64,000 bases of DNA, from positions 1-64,000 of the forward strand of contig JAAEQC010000031.1 of NCBI GenBank assembly GCA_024231905.1, written 5' to 3'. Of the stretch, positions 1 to 8,368 are shown in pieces (positions within the stretch are counted from its first letter, which is position 1; every line of letters begins with the position of its first letter). This stretch comes from a bacterium (GTDB taxonomy: Bacteria > Krumholzibacteriota > Krumholzibacteriia > LZORAL124-64-63). Below the pieces are notes generated by a model. The model was not told where the DNA came from and made no database searches. It worked only from the letters and a program-made list of their open reading frames with translations. Position numbers and translations under genes: made by a program.

Positions 1-123
1 GCCAGGCCCTTCTTCGCCAGGATCTCGGTGATCGCAGCCGTGAGGGTCGTCTTGCCGTGATCCACGTGCCCGATCGTGCCGACGTTCACGTGGTCCTTAT
101 TGCGTTCAAACTTCTCGCGCGCC
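1..123 (-). CDS. tuf: Elongation factor Tu, N-terminal 41 residues (partial)
   Basis: This is the start of EF-Tu, the GTPase that carries aminoacyl-tRNA to the ribosome. The gene continues beyond the left edge, so only the first 41 codons are visible. The protein begins [14 protein letters not shown] and contains the P-loop G-H-V-D-H-G-K-T-T, which is diagnostic. An AGGAGGT ribosome binding site lies about 8 bases before the ATG. Four tRNA genes lie directly upstream on the same strand. The order tRNA-Thr, Tyr, Gly, Thr, tuf matches the classical thrU-tyrU-glyT-thrT-tufB operon of many bacteria, so co-transcription from the promoter at 751-778 is likely. Confidence 0.97.
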
Positions 124-225
124 ATCGCTGGCTACCTCCTGAGGAAGGGCCTCGTCGCCGGCTGGTGCACCCCGCCGGCACGCCATCGAACCATCCTGGC
201 GGATCGGTATTTCTGGAGTCTGAGC

Positions 226-301
226 TGGAGCCCACGAGCAGATTTGAACTGCTGACCGCTTGCTTACCATGCAAGTGCTCTACCGACTGAGCTACGTGGG
301 C
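226..301 (-). tRNA. tRNA-Thr (anticodon GGT)
   Basis: A 76-nt cloverleaf including an encoded 3' CCA. The acceptor stem is GCCCACG/CGTGGGC and the anticodon stem CTTGC/GCAAG encloses a loop with GGT, reading ACC. It is the tRNA nearest to tuf. Confidence 0.96.
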
Positions 302-331
302 TCCCGTTCTCTCCATTATTCGCCAAGCTGT

Positions 332-407
332 TGGAGCGGGAAACGGGGTTCGAACCCGCGACCCTCAGCTTGGAAGGCTGATGCTCTGCCAACTGAGCTA
401 TTCCCGC
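332..407 (-). tRNA. tRNA-Gly (anticodon TCC)
   Basis: A 76-nt cloverleaf with encoded CCA. The acceptor stem is GCGGGAA/TTCCCGC and the anticodon stem TCAGC/GCTGA holds the loop CTTCCAA, anticodon TCC, reading GGA. It is the second tRNA before tuf. Confidence 0.96.
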
Positions 408-427
408 TCCGAACGGTCTCGAGACGG

Positions 428-513
428 TGGTGGGGGGGGGAGGATTCGAACCTCCGTAGGCGTCTGCCGACAGATTTACAGTCTGTTCCCTTTGACCGCT
501 CGGGAACCCCCCC
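428..513 (-). tRNA. tRNA-Tyr (anticodon GTA)
   Basis: An 86-nt class II tRNA with a long variable arm, CCCGAGCGG in the D-arm, anticodon GTA and encoded CCA. The acceptor stem is an unbroken run of seven G:C pairs. The T-stem follows in phase, which fixes the ends despite the G-run. Confidence 0.95.
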
Positions 514-596
514 ACGCCGATCACCGGATCGCCATGGTTGATCCCGCCGCCCTCCGTACACTCGTACATCCCAGGGCCGGGATCCAGCCGTTCGTG

Positions 597-672
597 TGGA
601 GCTGGCGAGAGGACTTGAACCCCCAACCACCTCATTACAAGTGAGGAGCTCTACCAATTGAGCTACGCCAGC
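597..672 (-). tRNA. tRNA-Thr (anticodon TGT)
   Basis: A 76-nt cloverleaf with encoded CCA. The acceptor stem is GCTGGCG/CGCCAGC and the anticodon stem CTCAC..GTGAG-type holds TGT, reading ACA. It is the first tRNA of the tRNA-tuf transcript. Confidence 0.95.
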
Positions 673-710
673 CCGGTTTCGGTCCTCACAGGCACTTCAC
701 AGCCACAAAA

Positions 711-735
711 CGGCCCCAACCCAGTCGCGGGGCCG
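711..735 (-). terminator. GC hairpin with T-run in the tRNA-tuf leader
   Basis: On the minus strand CGGCCCC and GGGGCCG (7 bp) flank an 11-nt loop and are followed by TTTTGTGG. The hairpin lies downstream of the promoter at 751-778 and upstream of the first tRNA. It could terminate ddl transcripts, attenuate the tRNA-tuf transcript, or be a processing site. The T-run is short. Confidence 0.35.
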
Positions 736-750
736 AAATTCGGTCCGGGA

Positions 751-778
751 ATAGTAACTCCCGGCCGAGATATGTCAA
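751..778 (-). promoter_or_regulatory. Promoter of the tRNA-tuf operon
   Basis: On the minus strand a perfect -35 TTGACA is followed by a 16-nt spacer and a -10 TACTAT (4 of 6 consensus). Transcription would start near 744, about 70 nt before the first tRNA. The gap from 673 to 872 holds only this promoter and the hairpin; no gene is seen in it. Confidence 0.75.
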
Positions 779-872
779 GGTGTTGCCGCAAGAAATCTCG
801 TTCGGCACGGGGCTTGCGAAGCGTCCCCAGCCAAGCTCCGGGAGACCCCAATCGACCGGTCCGCCGGCCGTT

Positions 873-1853
873 TCAAGAGGCCTCGAGAGCCCTCCGGCAG
901 AGGTCCTCCACCAGTTCCGTGAAGGCGATACCCACCGCTTCGGCCGCCATGGGCACGAGGCTGGTGTCGGTCATGCCCGGTATCGTATTGATTTCCAGGC
1001 AGTTGTACGATTCGCCGTCCAGACGGAAGTCCACCCGGGCCACACCGGAGCAACCCACCAACTCGTACAACCGCAGGGCGTCGGCGGAAATCTGCTCGTA
1101 GAGGGGCGAATGGACTGGCGCCGGCACCAGATAGTCGCTGGCCCCGGCCGTGTACTTGTTCTGGTAGTCGTAGAAGCCCTGTCGAGGCCGGATCTCCAGC
1201 AACGGCAGGCGTCGGCCCAGGAGGATCGTGGCGGTCAACTCGCGGCCCGGTATGAACTTCTCCAGGAGAACGTCCACCTGGCCACCCTCGCCCGCAGCCG
1301 CCACCCGGGCGAAAGCCTCCGGGAAGCCCGCCGGATGCTCGACGATCTCCACGCCCACGGAACTGCCGGCGCCGTTGAGCTTCACCACCAGGGGGAAACC
1401 CAGTTCCACCGTGGCCCGCTCGAGGATCCGGTCGACGGTGAGGCCGTCCTGGCCCCCGGTCGCCGCCGCGGCCGCCGCGTGGTTCCAGGTGACCTGCAGC
1501 CAGGTCGGGGTGGGGATGCCCGCGGCCCGCATGACGCGCTTGGTGGCGCTCTTGTCCATGGCCAAGGCGCTGGCCAGGGGGCCGGACAGGGCGTAGCGGA
1601 CTCCGAGCACGTCGAGCACCGCCTGCAGGTGGCCGTCCTCGCCCTGGCCGCCGTGGAGGGCAGGGAAGACCACGTCGGCCTCGCCCAGGGCGGGCAGATC
1701 CACCACAGCCGCCACCCGCGGGATATCCACCGCCTCGGCCCGGTGTCCGGCTTCGCCCAGGGCCTTGGCCACGGCGGCACCCGAGGCTAGCGAGATCTCG
1801 CGCTCGGGGCTGTCTCCGCCCATGAGCACCAGCACGTGCATGGAATCGCTCAC
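873..1853 (-). CDS. ddl: D-alanine--D-alanine ligase
   Basis: ATP-grasp enzyme that joins two D-alanines for the peptidoglycan stem peptide in the cytoplasm. The N-terminal G-G-D-S-P-E-R-E-I-S-L motif and the C-terminal E-I-N-T-I-P-G-M-T motif are the family hallmarks. The length, about 326 residues, is normal. I chose the GTG at 1853: it overlaps the ispF stop by four bases (GTGA) and has a GGGAGG site about ten bases upstream. The ATG at 1841 is an alternative but leaves the site too far away. It is the last gene of a minus-strand operon with ispF, rfbC, rfbA and surface-glycan genes, linking wall precursor synthesis to the envelope locus. Confidence 0.95.
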   Translation of the reverse strand: MSDSMHVLVLMGGDSPEREISLASGAAVAKALGEAGHRAEAVDIPRVAAVVDLPALGEADVVFPALHGGQGEDGHLQAVLDVLGVRYALSGPLASALAMDKSATKRVMRAAGIPTPTWLQVTWNHAAAAAATGGQDGLTVDRILERATVELGFPLVVKLNGAGSSVGVEIVEHPAGFPEAFARVAAAGEGGQVDVLLEKFIPGRELTATILLGRRLPLLEIRPRQGFYDYQNKYTAGASDYLVPAPVHSPLYEQISADALRLYELVGCSGVARVDFRLDGESYNCLEINTIPGMTDTSLVPMAAEAVGIAFTELVEDLCRRALEAS

Positions 1854-2341
1854 GTCCGTCTCTCCTCCCGTTCCAGCAGGACCACCGCCCACGCGGTGAC
1901 GCATTCGCCGCGGCCCTCGGGCCCCAGACCCTCGCCGCGGGTGCCCTTGATGCCGATCCGTCTCGGTGCCGTGCCCAGGACGCCGGCCAGGTTACCGGCG
2001 ATCTCGCCCCGGTGCGGCGCCAGCAGGGGCTGCTCGGCGATGACCGTCACGTCCAGGTTGCCCAGGCGCCAGCCTGCCCCGGCCACGCGGGCCCAGGCCC
2101 GGCGCAACAGTTCGAGACTGTCGGCGCCGGCCCACTCCGGGTCCGTGTCCGGAAACATGGCTCCGATGTCGCCCAGCCCGGCCGCACCCAGTACCGCGTC
2201 GGTCACGGCGTGGCAGAGGGCATCGCCGTCGGAATGACCCACCGGGCCGACGGGACAATCGCGGAAATCCACGCCACCCAGCACACAGGGCCGGCCGGCC
2301 GCCAGGCGGTGTCGGTCCCAGCCCTGTCCAATGCGGTGCAT
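1850..2341 (-). CDS. ispF: 2-C-methyl-D-erythritol 2,4-cyclodiphosphate synthase
   Basis: Fifth step of the MEP isoprenoid pathway: cyclisation of CDP-ME 2-phosphate with release of CMP. The 163-residue protein has the metal-binding D-x-H (D9, H11 in G-Q-G-W-D-R-H) and G-H-S-D-G-D-A-L-C-H around residues 35-44. The C-terminal G-I-K-G-T-R-G-E-G-L-G motif is typical. The ATG at 2341 gives the family length. It is translationally coupled to ddl and follows rfbC by 14 bases. The neighbouring MEP gene ispD is also in the window, but 37 kb away (39301-40032) and in another operon. Confidence 0.95.
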   Translation of the reverse strand: MHRIGQGWDRHRLAAGRPCVLGGVDFRDCPVGPVGHSDGDALCHAVTDAVLGAAGLGDIGAMFPDTDPEWAGADSLELLRRAWARVAGAGWRLGNLDVTVIAEQPLLAPHRGEIAGNLAGVLGTAPRRIGIKGTRGEGLGPEGRGECVTAWAVVLLEREERRT

Positions 2342-2355
2342 GCGCGGCCTCCGGT

Positions 2356-2904
2356 CTAGTCGAAGAGATCGGCCTCGGCCAGGGGTAGACCCGCCTGGTC
2401 CTTGTCCGAGAGTTCCAGGGCGGCACCCTTCAAGAGGGGCCAGTCGATACCCACGGCCGGGTCGTCCCAGCGCACGCAGCGCTCGTGCTCCGGCGCGTAG
2501 TAGTCGGTGCACTTGTACACGAATTCGGCGACGTCGCTCAACACATAAAAGCCGTGGGCGAAGCCCGGCGGAACCCACAGCAAGGTGGGTGCGGCGGCGT
2601 CCAGTTCCACGCCGGCCCACCGGCCGAAGGTGGGCGAGGAACGGCGCAGGTCCACGGCCACGTCGAAGACCCGGCCGCTGATCACGCGGACGAGCTTCCC
2701 CTGGGGCCGGCGGATCTGGTAGTGGAGGCCCCGCAGCACGCCACGGGAGGAGCGGCTCTGGTTGTCCTGCACGAAGGGTACGTCGAGGCCGGACTCGGCG
2801 AAGAGATCCTCGCGCCAGGTCTCCATGAACGAACCGCGGCTGTCCCCGTGGACCACGGGTTCCACGAGTACGACGTCGGGCAGGGCCGTGGGCGTGAACT
2901 TCAA
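2356..2904 (-). CDS. rfbC: dTDP-4-dehydrorhamnose 3,5-epimerase
   Basis: RmlC-type cupin that epimerises dTDP-4-keto-6-deoxyglucose at C3 and C5 in dTDP-L-rhamnose synthesis. The 182-residue protein has G-V-L-R-G-L-H-Y-Q with the catalytic histidine, V-Q-D-N-Q-S-R-S near the N-terminus and the aromatic patch Y-K-C-T-D-Y-Y-A-P. The start is a TTG that overlaps the rfbA stop by four bases (TTGA), so the two are coupled. rfbB and rfbD, needed to complete dTDP-rhamnose, are not in the window. Confidence 0.95.
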   Translation of the reverse strand: MKFTPTALPDVVLVEPVVHGDSRGSFMETWREDLFAESGLDVPFVQDNQSRSSRGVLRGLHYQIRRPQGKLVRVISGRVFDVAVDLRRSSPTFGRWAGVELDAAAPTLLWVPPGFAHGFYVLSDVAEFVYKCTDYYAPEHERCVRWDDPAVGIDWPLLKGAALELSDKDQAGLPLAEADLFD

Positions 2905-3785
2905 CCTTCGTCCTCCAGGAGTTGCTGCAGGTAGCGGCCATAGCCGCTCTTCTCCAGGGGTCCGGCCAGGCGGGCCAACTGGGCGTCGTCGATGAAGCCC
3001 AGGGACCAGGCGATCTCCTCGGGGCAGGCGATCTTCACGCTCTGCCGCTCTTCGATGACCCGGATGAACTGGCCCGCGTCCATGAGGGACGCGAAGGTGC
3101 CCGTGTCGAGCCAGGCGGCACCGCGGCCGAGCATGGCGACGTTCAGGTCGCCCCGCTCCAGGTAAGCCTCGTTGACGTCCGAGATTTCCAATTCGCCCCG
3201 GTGCGAAGGTTTGACCGCCTTGGCGATCTCCACCACGTCGTTGTCGAAGAAGTAGAGACCGGTGACCGCCAGGTTCGAGCGCGGTTTCTCCGGCTTCTCC
3301 TCGATGCTCACGGCACGGCCCGCGTCGTCCATCTCCACCACGCCGTAGCGCTCCGGGTCACGGACCTGGTAGGCAAAGATGGTGGCGCCCGTTTCCCGGG
3401 CGGCCGCGAGTTGCAGCTTCTTGGGCAACCCTTCGGCGTAGAAGATGTTGTCGCCGAGGATAAGGCAGGCCGGGTCGTCACCGAGGAACTTCTCGCCCAG
3501 GATGAAGGCCTGGGCCAGGCCGTCGGGGCTGGGCTGCACCACGTACTGCAGGTCGAGACCCCACTGGGAGCCATCGCCGAGGAGAGCCTTGAAGGACGCC
3601 TGGTCAGCGGGCGTGGTGATGATCAGGATCTCGCGGATGCCCGCCAGCATCAGGGTCGACAGCGGGTAGTAGATCATGGGCTTGTCGTAGACCGGCATGA
3701 GCTGCTTGCTCACCGTCACGGTAAGCGGATGCAGGCGGCTGCCGGTGCCTCCGGCGAGGATGATACCCTTCGTCCTGGTTGCCAT
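2901..3785 (-). CDS. rfbA: Glucose-1-phosphate thymidylyltransferase
   Basis: RmlA makes dTDP-glucose from glucose-1-phosphate and dTTP, the first step toward dTDP-rhamnose. The 294-residue protein opens with the nucleotidyltransferase signature [13 protein letters not shown] followed by V-S-K-Q-L and [10 protein letters not shown]. The G-D-N-I-F-Y and V-E-I-S-D-V-N-type segments are also standard. It starts at the ATG at 3785, downstream of the CapK/PaaK-like gene and coupled to rfbC. The pathway context is surface polysaccharide. Confidence 0.96.
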   Translation of the reverse strand: MATRTKGIILAGGTGSRLHPLTVTVSKQLMPVYDKPMIYYPLSTLMLAGIREILIITTPADQASFKALLGDGSQWGLDLQYVVQPSPDGLAQAFILGEKFLGDDPACLILGDNIFYAEGLPKKLQLAAARETGATIFAYQVRDPERYGVVEMDDAGRAVSIEEKPEKPRSNLAVTGLYFFDNDVVEIAKAVKPSHRGELEISDVNEAYLERGDLNVAMLGRGAAWLDTGTFASLMDAGQFIRVIEERQSVKIACPEEIAWSLGFIDDAQLARLAGPLEKSGYGRYLQQLLEDEG

Positions 3786-3805
3786 CGTTGCGTCCTCGGT
3801 TGGTG

Positions 3806-5164
3806 TCAGAGGCGACAGATGGAGAAACGGTACTTCCCCGAACGTTCCTGGGAAATCCTCTCCACGATTTTCAGTTCCACGGCGAAGTCGGCGCCGAGGG
3901 CGTCCCGGAGACTGTCCGTGAGCCGGTCGGCGGTTTCCGGTCCGTAACCTTCGCCGGGCACGAGGTTCACGTCCACGGCCAGTTCCCGCTCCTGGACCAG
4001 TTGCAGCTGCCGGATGCCCGGGAAGCGGGTCAGGGTGTTCTCGATGAGGGAGATGCCCGCCACCTGCGACCCGTCCGCGGCGCGCAGGAAGTCGGCGGTA
4101 CGGCCCGAGAGCCCCTCCATCATGGGCAGGCCGCGGCCGCAGGGGCAGACCCGGTCCGACGGCGCACCCCGGTCCCCCACCTCGTAGCGGATCATGGGCA
4201 TGCCGCGGTTGACGAGTTCGGTGACGACGATGCGCCCGTCCTCGCCGGCGGCGCACGGGGAGCCGTCGTCCCGCAGGAACTCGACGATACTGTGCTCGGC
4301 GTTCAGGTGCATGCCCTCGTGCCGTTCGCATTCGCAGGCGATGAGACTCACCTCTTCGCAGCCGTAGCGGTTGGTGACGGGCGTGCCGCACACCTCTTCG
4401 ATGACCCGGCGTTCGTGATCCAGCAGCATCATGCTGGTGGCGACGATGCCGTGCGGGTGCACGGTGGCGCCCCGCTCGCGCAGGGCTTCGCAGAAGATGA
4501 AGATGCTGTGGGCGTGGCCGTAGAGCAGACCCGGCCGCGCGCGCCGCCAGTCGTCCAGGAACCGGTCGATGGCCGCGTCGTCGATCTTCATGGTGTCCAG
4601 GTAGATGACCCGGTCCTTGAGGGTGCAACGCAAACGGCCGCGCCACGTACGCGCCACGGGCGGATTGCCCCAGACGGCGGCCAGGGGTTGGCCGCGTCGC
4701 CAGCCGGACCATTCGTCGGACCGCAGAGCCGACGCGTTCCGGCGCTCCACCCCTTTGCGGTCGCAGAAGATGTGCAGCGCCACGCCGGTGGAGCCACCGG
4801 TCTTGGCCGGCACCAGTTCGGCCCGCTTGAAGTCACGAGAAAGGATGTCGTCGAGGCGGCCGCGCACATCGTCCTTGGTCAACAGCGGCAGATCCGCCAG
4901 GTCCGCCACGGATTCCACCCGGGCCGGGTCGATCCCCGCGGTCGCGAAACGTTCGGCGTAGAAGGGACTCGTAGCCGTCACGTGGCGCACGATCTCCTGT
5001 AGCCCCGTCCGCTGACGCGCCGCCAGTTCGGCCGGGGCCAGCCACTGGGATCGTTCCAGATCCTTGAGGGTCTGCAGGCGGACGCTGCCCTCCCACAGGT
5101 CCCAGGCGGGCTCGCTCACCAGACGGACGAAGGAGTCGGGTACGCGCAAGATCGGTCTCCTCAT
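3806..5164 (-). CDS. Phenylacetate-CoA ligase (CapK/PaaK)-family adenylate-forming protein
   Basis: A 452-residue ANL-superfamily protein. The P-loop-like T-G-G-S-T-G-V is at about residue 130, the adenylate-binding segment R-Y-G-C-E-E-V lies in the middle and R-Y-E-V-G-D-R-G follows. A cluster C-E-C-E ... C-P-C-G is typical of PaaK-like proteins. In surface-polysaccharide loci these proteins are called CapK; the acid they activate is generally not known. It shares a 4-base ATGA overlap with the upstream glycosyltransferase. A second family member lies at 13564-14898. True phenylacetate catabolism is unlikely because no other paa gene is present. Confidence 0.82.
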   Translation of the reverse strand: MRRPILRVPDSFVRLVSEPAWDLWEGSVRLQTLKDLERSQWLAPAELAARQRTGLQEIVRHVTATSPFYAERFATAGIDPARVESVADLADLPLLTKDDVRGRLDDILSRDFKRAELVPAKTGGSTGVALHIFCDRKGVERRNASALRSDEWSGWRRGQPLAAVWGNPPVARTWRGRLRCTLKDRVIYLDTMKIDDAAIDRFLDDWRRARPGLLYGHAHSIFIFCEALRERGATVHPHGIVATSMMLLDHERRVIEEVCGTPVTNRYGCEEVSLIACECERHEGMHLNAEHSIVEFLRDDGSPCAAGEDGRIVVTELVNRGMPMIRYEVGDRGAPSDRVCPCGRGLPMMEGLSGRTADFLRAADGSQVAGISLIENTLTRFPGIRQLQLVQERELAVDVNLVPGEGYGPETADRLTDSLRDALGADFAVELKIVERISQERSGKYRFSICRL

Positions 5165-6258
5165 CGGGCCGCCAGGGCCCTTTCGTAGTAGTCCGTGTGG
5201 GCCGCCACGCAACTCTCCCAGCTGAAACGGGCCGCAGCGTCGGCCCGGGCCGCGGCGGCCAGGCGCCGGCGCAGTTCCGTATCCACCACCAGCCGTCCCA
5301 GCGCGGCGGCCAGGGCTTCGGCGTCGCCCACCGGGGTGAGCAGGCCGGTCTCGCCGTGGCGCAGGGCTTCCGCGTTGCCGCCCACGTCGGTGGCCACGGC
5401 GGTGCACCCCCGGAAAAGATACTCCAGAAGTGCGTTGCTGAACCCCTCGGAGTCCGAGCACAGCACCCCCACCTGCAGGCGTCCCAGGTATTCGGTCACG
5501 TCCTCGATCCGGCCGACAAAGACGATCCGTTCGCCCAGACCGCATTCGGCCGCCATGGCCTCCAGTCCCGGGCGCAGGCCGCCGTCGCCGATGACGTGCC
5601 AGCGGACCTCCGGGTGCTCACGGGCCACCAGACTCGCCGCCCGCACGAAGAGGTCGGCCCGTTTGACCCGGCGGTTGAGATTCCCCACCAGCCCGATGTC
5701 CGTGGTGGGTCCGGTGTGGTCGACCCAGGGCAGGCGCTCTCCGTCCACCCCGTTGGGTATGACCGTGACCGCACCGGGGTCGAGTCCGTCATGGTCGACG
5801 AAGCTCTCCTTGACCACCTGGGAGTTGGCCAGAAAGCTGGTCAGCAGCGGGTAGATCCGGCGCATGAGCCGCTCCTGGGAATGCGTGCGCCAGAAGCCCA
5901 AGTCACGAAAGGAGGCCAGGCGGACCGGGGTTCCCGCCAGGCGGGCCGCCGTGCCGCCGAAAACGGTGGCGTCCTGGAAGAAGGTCTGGACCACCTGGAT
6001 CCGATGGTCCCGCAGCCAGCGGCGCAGGCCCCACGCGGCCCGCAATCCGCCGGGAGCGAGGAGGCGCGGCACGTCCAGGGCCAGATGGGGGCAATCCGGC
6101 GGAGTGAGCTCCGGCGGCGACGGGCGCAGGGTGCACAGATGGGGCCGCACGCGGGCCCGGTCCAGCCGTTCGATGAGGCCCGAGAGCTGCAACTCGGTCC
6201 CCCCGCGGGCCAGCGCGTCGATGCAGTAGAGGATGCCGAGAGGCTCGCCTGGGGTCAC
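5161..6258 (-). CDS. Glycosyltransferase family 4/1 (GT-B)
   Basis: A 365-residue retaining GT-B enzyme that probably adds a sugar from a nucleotide donor to a growing surface glycan at the cytoplasmic side. The N-terminal G-G-T-E-L-Q-L loop, the central V-I-P-N-G-V-D and the C-terminal donor-binding S-D-S-E-G-F-S-N-A-L-L-E (E-x7-E) are clear. The start is GTG at 6258; no in-frame ATG fits. It is the first gene of the minus-strand operon running to ddl and is divergent from the polysaccharide deacetylase. Donor and acceptor cannot be read from sequence. Confidence 0.88.
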   Translation of the reverse strand: MTPGEPLGILYCIDALARGGTELQLSGLIERLDRARVRPHLCTLRPSPPELTPPDCPHLALDVPRLLAPGGLRAAWGLRRWLRDHRIQVVQTFFQDATVFGGTAARLAGTPVRLASFRDLGFWRTHSQERLMRRIYPLLTSFLANSQVVKESFVDHDGLDPGAVTVIPNGVDGERLPWVDHTGPTTDIGLVGNLNRRVKRADLFVRAASLVAREHPEVRWHVIGDGGLRPGLEAMAAECGLGERIVFVGRIEDVTEYLGRLQVGVLCSDSEGFSNALLEYLFRGCTAVATDVGGNAEALRHGETGLLTPVGDAEALAAALGRLVVDTELRRRLAAAARADAAARFSWESCVAAHTDYYERALAAR

Positions 6259-6321
6259 GTTCGAACTCCGGCAACGCGGCTGGTTTCAAGTGCTTCGCGG
6301 GATCCCGGCTACGGGGTCGCG

Positions 6322-6350
6322 TTGACAGTCCCCGGTGACCGTTCTATAAT
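6322..6350 (+). promoter_or_regulatory. Perfect sigma70-type promoter of the polysaccharide operon
   Basis: TTGACA, a 17-nt spacer and TATAAT, a full consensus match, point toward the deacetylase at 6407. The leader would be about 50 nt. The 148-base divergent gap holds no other gene. Confidence 0.9.
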
Positions 6351-6406
6351 CACGCGGCCCGGGGAGATCCCGTCCCCGACCGGGGGCCTCATTCCACGAA
6401 AATGCG

Positions 6407-7474
6407 ATGAAGAAGACGCTCAAGACACTGCTGCTCGCCTGCCCGGGTTTCCAGGCCCTTTGCCGCCTGCTGACCCGGTCGCACGTGCGCGCCCTAATGT
6501 ACCATCGCTTCAGCGACGAGGCCACCGGGGATCCCCGCTTCCTGGACAGAGCGACCCTGGACCTGCAAATGGCCTACATCCGCCGCCACCACGCCGTTTG
6601 GGCGCCGGACGACCACGTGGCCGCCGTCGGCGAGGGCCCCAGACCCGCCGGCGCCTGCCCGGTCGTCGTCACCATCGACGACGGCTACCGCGACGTCTTC
6701 GACCTGGCTTATCCCCTCTTCGCCCGGCACCGCATCCCGGCCATGCTCTTCATCACCAGCGGATTCGTCGACGGGACCCACTGGATGTGGTGGGACCGGG
6801 TTGCCTGGGTGATCGACGCCGCCGCACCGGTGCGCCGGGAGTTCCACATCGGCCGCACCGCATGCGAACTGGACCTGGAATCACCGGCGGGCCGCCAGAC
6901 CGCCTGGAACCGGGTGGCGGACATCTGCCGTTTCCTGCCGGACGGCCGCAAGCAGGAGGTCATCGCGGAGCTGGCCGCCGACCTGGACGTCGAGTTGAAG
7001 GTCGAACCGCCCGACCAATACGCCGCCGCGAGCTGGGACCAGGTCCGTGGGATGGTGGCCGGCGGTATGCTCATGGGCGCCCACACCGTGAGCCATCCGA
7101 TCCTGTCCCGCCTGGACACGGACCGGGCCGCTGCCGAGATCGAGGATTCGCAGCAACGCCTGACCGACGAACTGGACCTGCAGCCCAACTGGTTCGCCTA
7201 CCCCCAGGGCGGCCCGGCCGACTACACGGCCGAGACCCGCGAGATCGTGGCCCGCCGCTTCGACGGCTGCTACATCGCCTGGCAGGACCTTGCCGCAGCC
7301 GACGACCCCTACACCCTGCCCCGATACTGCATCTCCCCGGACATGAACGACTTCCGCTGGATGCTCTGCGGTGCCGAATACCTGGGCCTGCGCCTGCGGG
7401 CCGCCCTCGGCCTGGACACGGGCCTTGGCGAATTCTACTGGACCGGCGCCGAAGACGCCGTGGAGGAGAAATGA
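6407..7474 (+). CDS. Polysaccharide deacetylase (NodB homology)
   Basis: A 355-residue carbohydrate esterase 4-type protein. The metal-binding D-D motif appears as V-T-I-D-D-G-Y near residue 90 and the His pair as A-H-T-V-S-H near 225, with a later Y-P-Q-G-G-P segment. It likely removes N-acetyl groups from a sugar of the exported or lipid-linked glycan. No clear signal peptide is seen, so it may act in the cytoplasm or be membrane-associated through the hydrophobic N-terminus. It is the first gene of the plus-strand operon after the promoter at 6322-6350, and its stop overlaps the next start (ATGA). Confidence 0.88.
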   Translation: MKKTLKTLLLACPGFQALCRLLTRSHVRALMYHRFSDEATGDPRFLDRATLDLQMAYIRRHHAVWAPDDHVAAVGEGPRPAGACPVVVTIDDGYRDVFDLAYPLFARHRIPAMLFITSGFVDGTHWMWWDRVAWVIDAAAPVRREFHIGRTACELDLESPAGRQTAWNRVADICRFLPDGRKQEVIAELAADLDVELKVEPPDQYAAASWDQVRGMVAGGMLMGAHTVSHPILSRLDTDRAAAEIEDSQQRLTDELDLQPNWFAYPQGGPADYTAETREIVARRFDGCYIAWQDLAAADDPYTLPRYCISPDMNDFRWMLCGAEYLGLRLRAALGLDTGLGEFYWTGAEDAVEEK

Positions 7475-8355
7475 CCGACACCCCCCTCGTCTCGGTGGTC
7501 ATGGCCGCCTACAACAACGGCCAGTACGTGCAGGACGCCGCCGAATCGGTCCTGGCCCAGGACTATCCGGCCCTGGAGCTCGTCATCGTCAACGACGGAT
7601 CCGAGGATGACACCCGCCAGGTCCTGGCCCATTACGACGACGACGACCGGGTGACGGTCATCCACCAGGAGAACGCAGGCCAGACCGTGGCCAAGAACAA
7701 CGGGCTGAAAGCGGCCCGAGGCGACCTGATCGCTTTCTGCGACGCGGACAACGTGTGGCTCCCCGGGAAGCTCGCGCGCCAGGTCCCGGCCTTGCTCGCC
7801 CGCCCCGAGGTGGGCGTGGTGTACGGGGAGATCGATCTCATCGACGGCGACGGCAACGCCCTGCCGCCGGACCGTCGGACACGGCACAGCGGTCGCATCA
7901 CCGCCCCCTTGCTCCTGGACAACTTCGTCAACTTCAACACGACCCTCGTGCGCGGGGTGATCATCCGCGGCCTGGGCGGTTTCGACGAACGGCTGCGCAT
8001 GGGCATCGACTACGAGTTGTGGCTGCGCATCTCCGTGGATCACGAATTCCTCTACCAACCCGAGTCCGCCGTGGGCTACCGCATCTGGGGCGGCCAGATG
8101 TCCCACCGCACGGGCGAACGCATGGAGAACTTCTTCCGCCTGCTGGAGAACTTCCTGGCCCGCCATCCGGGCCTCGTCACCAAGGCCCAGGCCAACCGCG
8201 CCTGGGCCCACGGCCTGACCACCCGCGGCTACTGGCTGGCCTCGGTGGGCCGCCGCGGCGAGGCCTGGGCCGACTACCGCCGCGCCCTGGGCCACCGCCC
8301 CCACGACCACCGCCTGTGGCGCTGCATAGCCAAGCTGCTGGTCGGCCGGACCTGA
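7471..8355 (+). CDS. Glycosyltransferase family 2
   Basis: A 294-residue GT-A enzyme. It has the N-terminal V-S-V-V-M-A-A-Y-N-N nucleotide-binding strand, N-D-G-S-E-D-D-T and the metal-binding C-D-A-D-N (DxD equivalent) near residue 90. The later G-G-F-D-E segment is typical of family 2. It overlaps the deacetylase by four bases, so the pair is coupled. It probably builds the repeating unit of the surface polysaccharide. No membrane segments are seen. Confidence 0.92.
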   Translation: MTDTPLVSVVMAAYNNGQYVQDAAESVLAQDYPALELVIVNDGSEDDTRQVLAHYDDDDRVTVIHQENAGQTVAKNNGLKAARGDLIAFCDADNVWLPGKLARQVPALLARPEVGVVYGEIDLIDGDGNALPPDRRTRHSGRITAPLLLDNFVNFNTTLVRGVIIRGLGGFDERLRMGIDYELWLRISVDHEFLYQPESAVGYRIWGGQMSHRTGERMENFFRLLENFLARHPGLVTKAQANRAWAHGLTTRGYWLASVGRRGEAWADYRRALGHRPHDHRLWRCIAKLLVGRT

Positions 8356-8368
8356 CGGGAGAGGATCC

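Noticed and set aside
3806-5164. A phenylacetate degradation pathway
   Set aside because: Only the ligase-like fold is present. No other paa genes are in the window, and both copies lie among surface-glycan genes.
5197-8355. A 1,052-codon open frame on the plus strand
   Set aside because: It runs antisense to the glycosyltransferase and then in another frame through the deacetylase, and is rich in Arg, Pro and Gly. Only its last part is real: it joins the true glycosyltransferase frame from 7471 onward.
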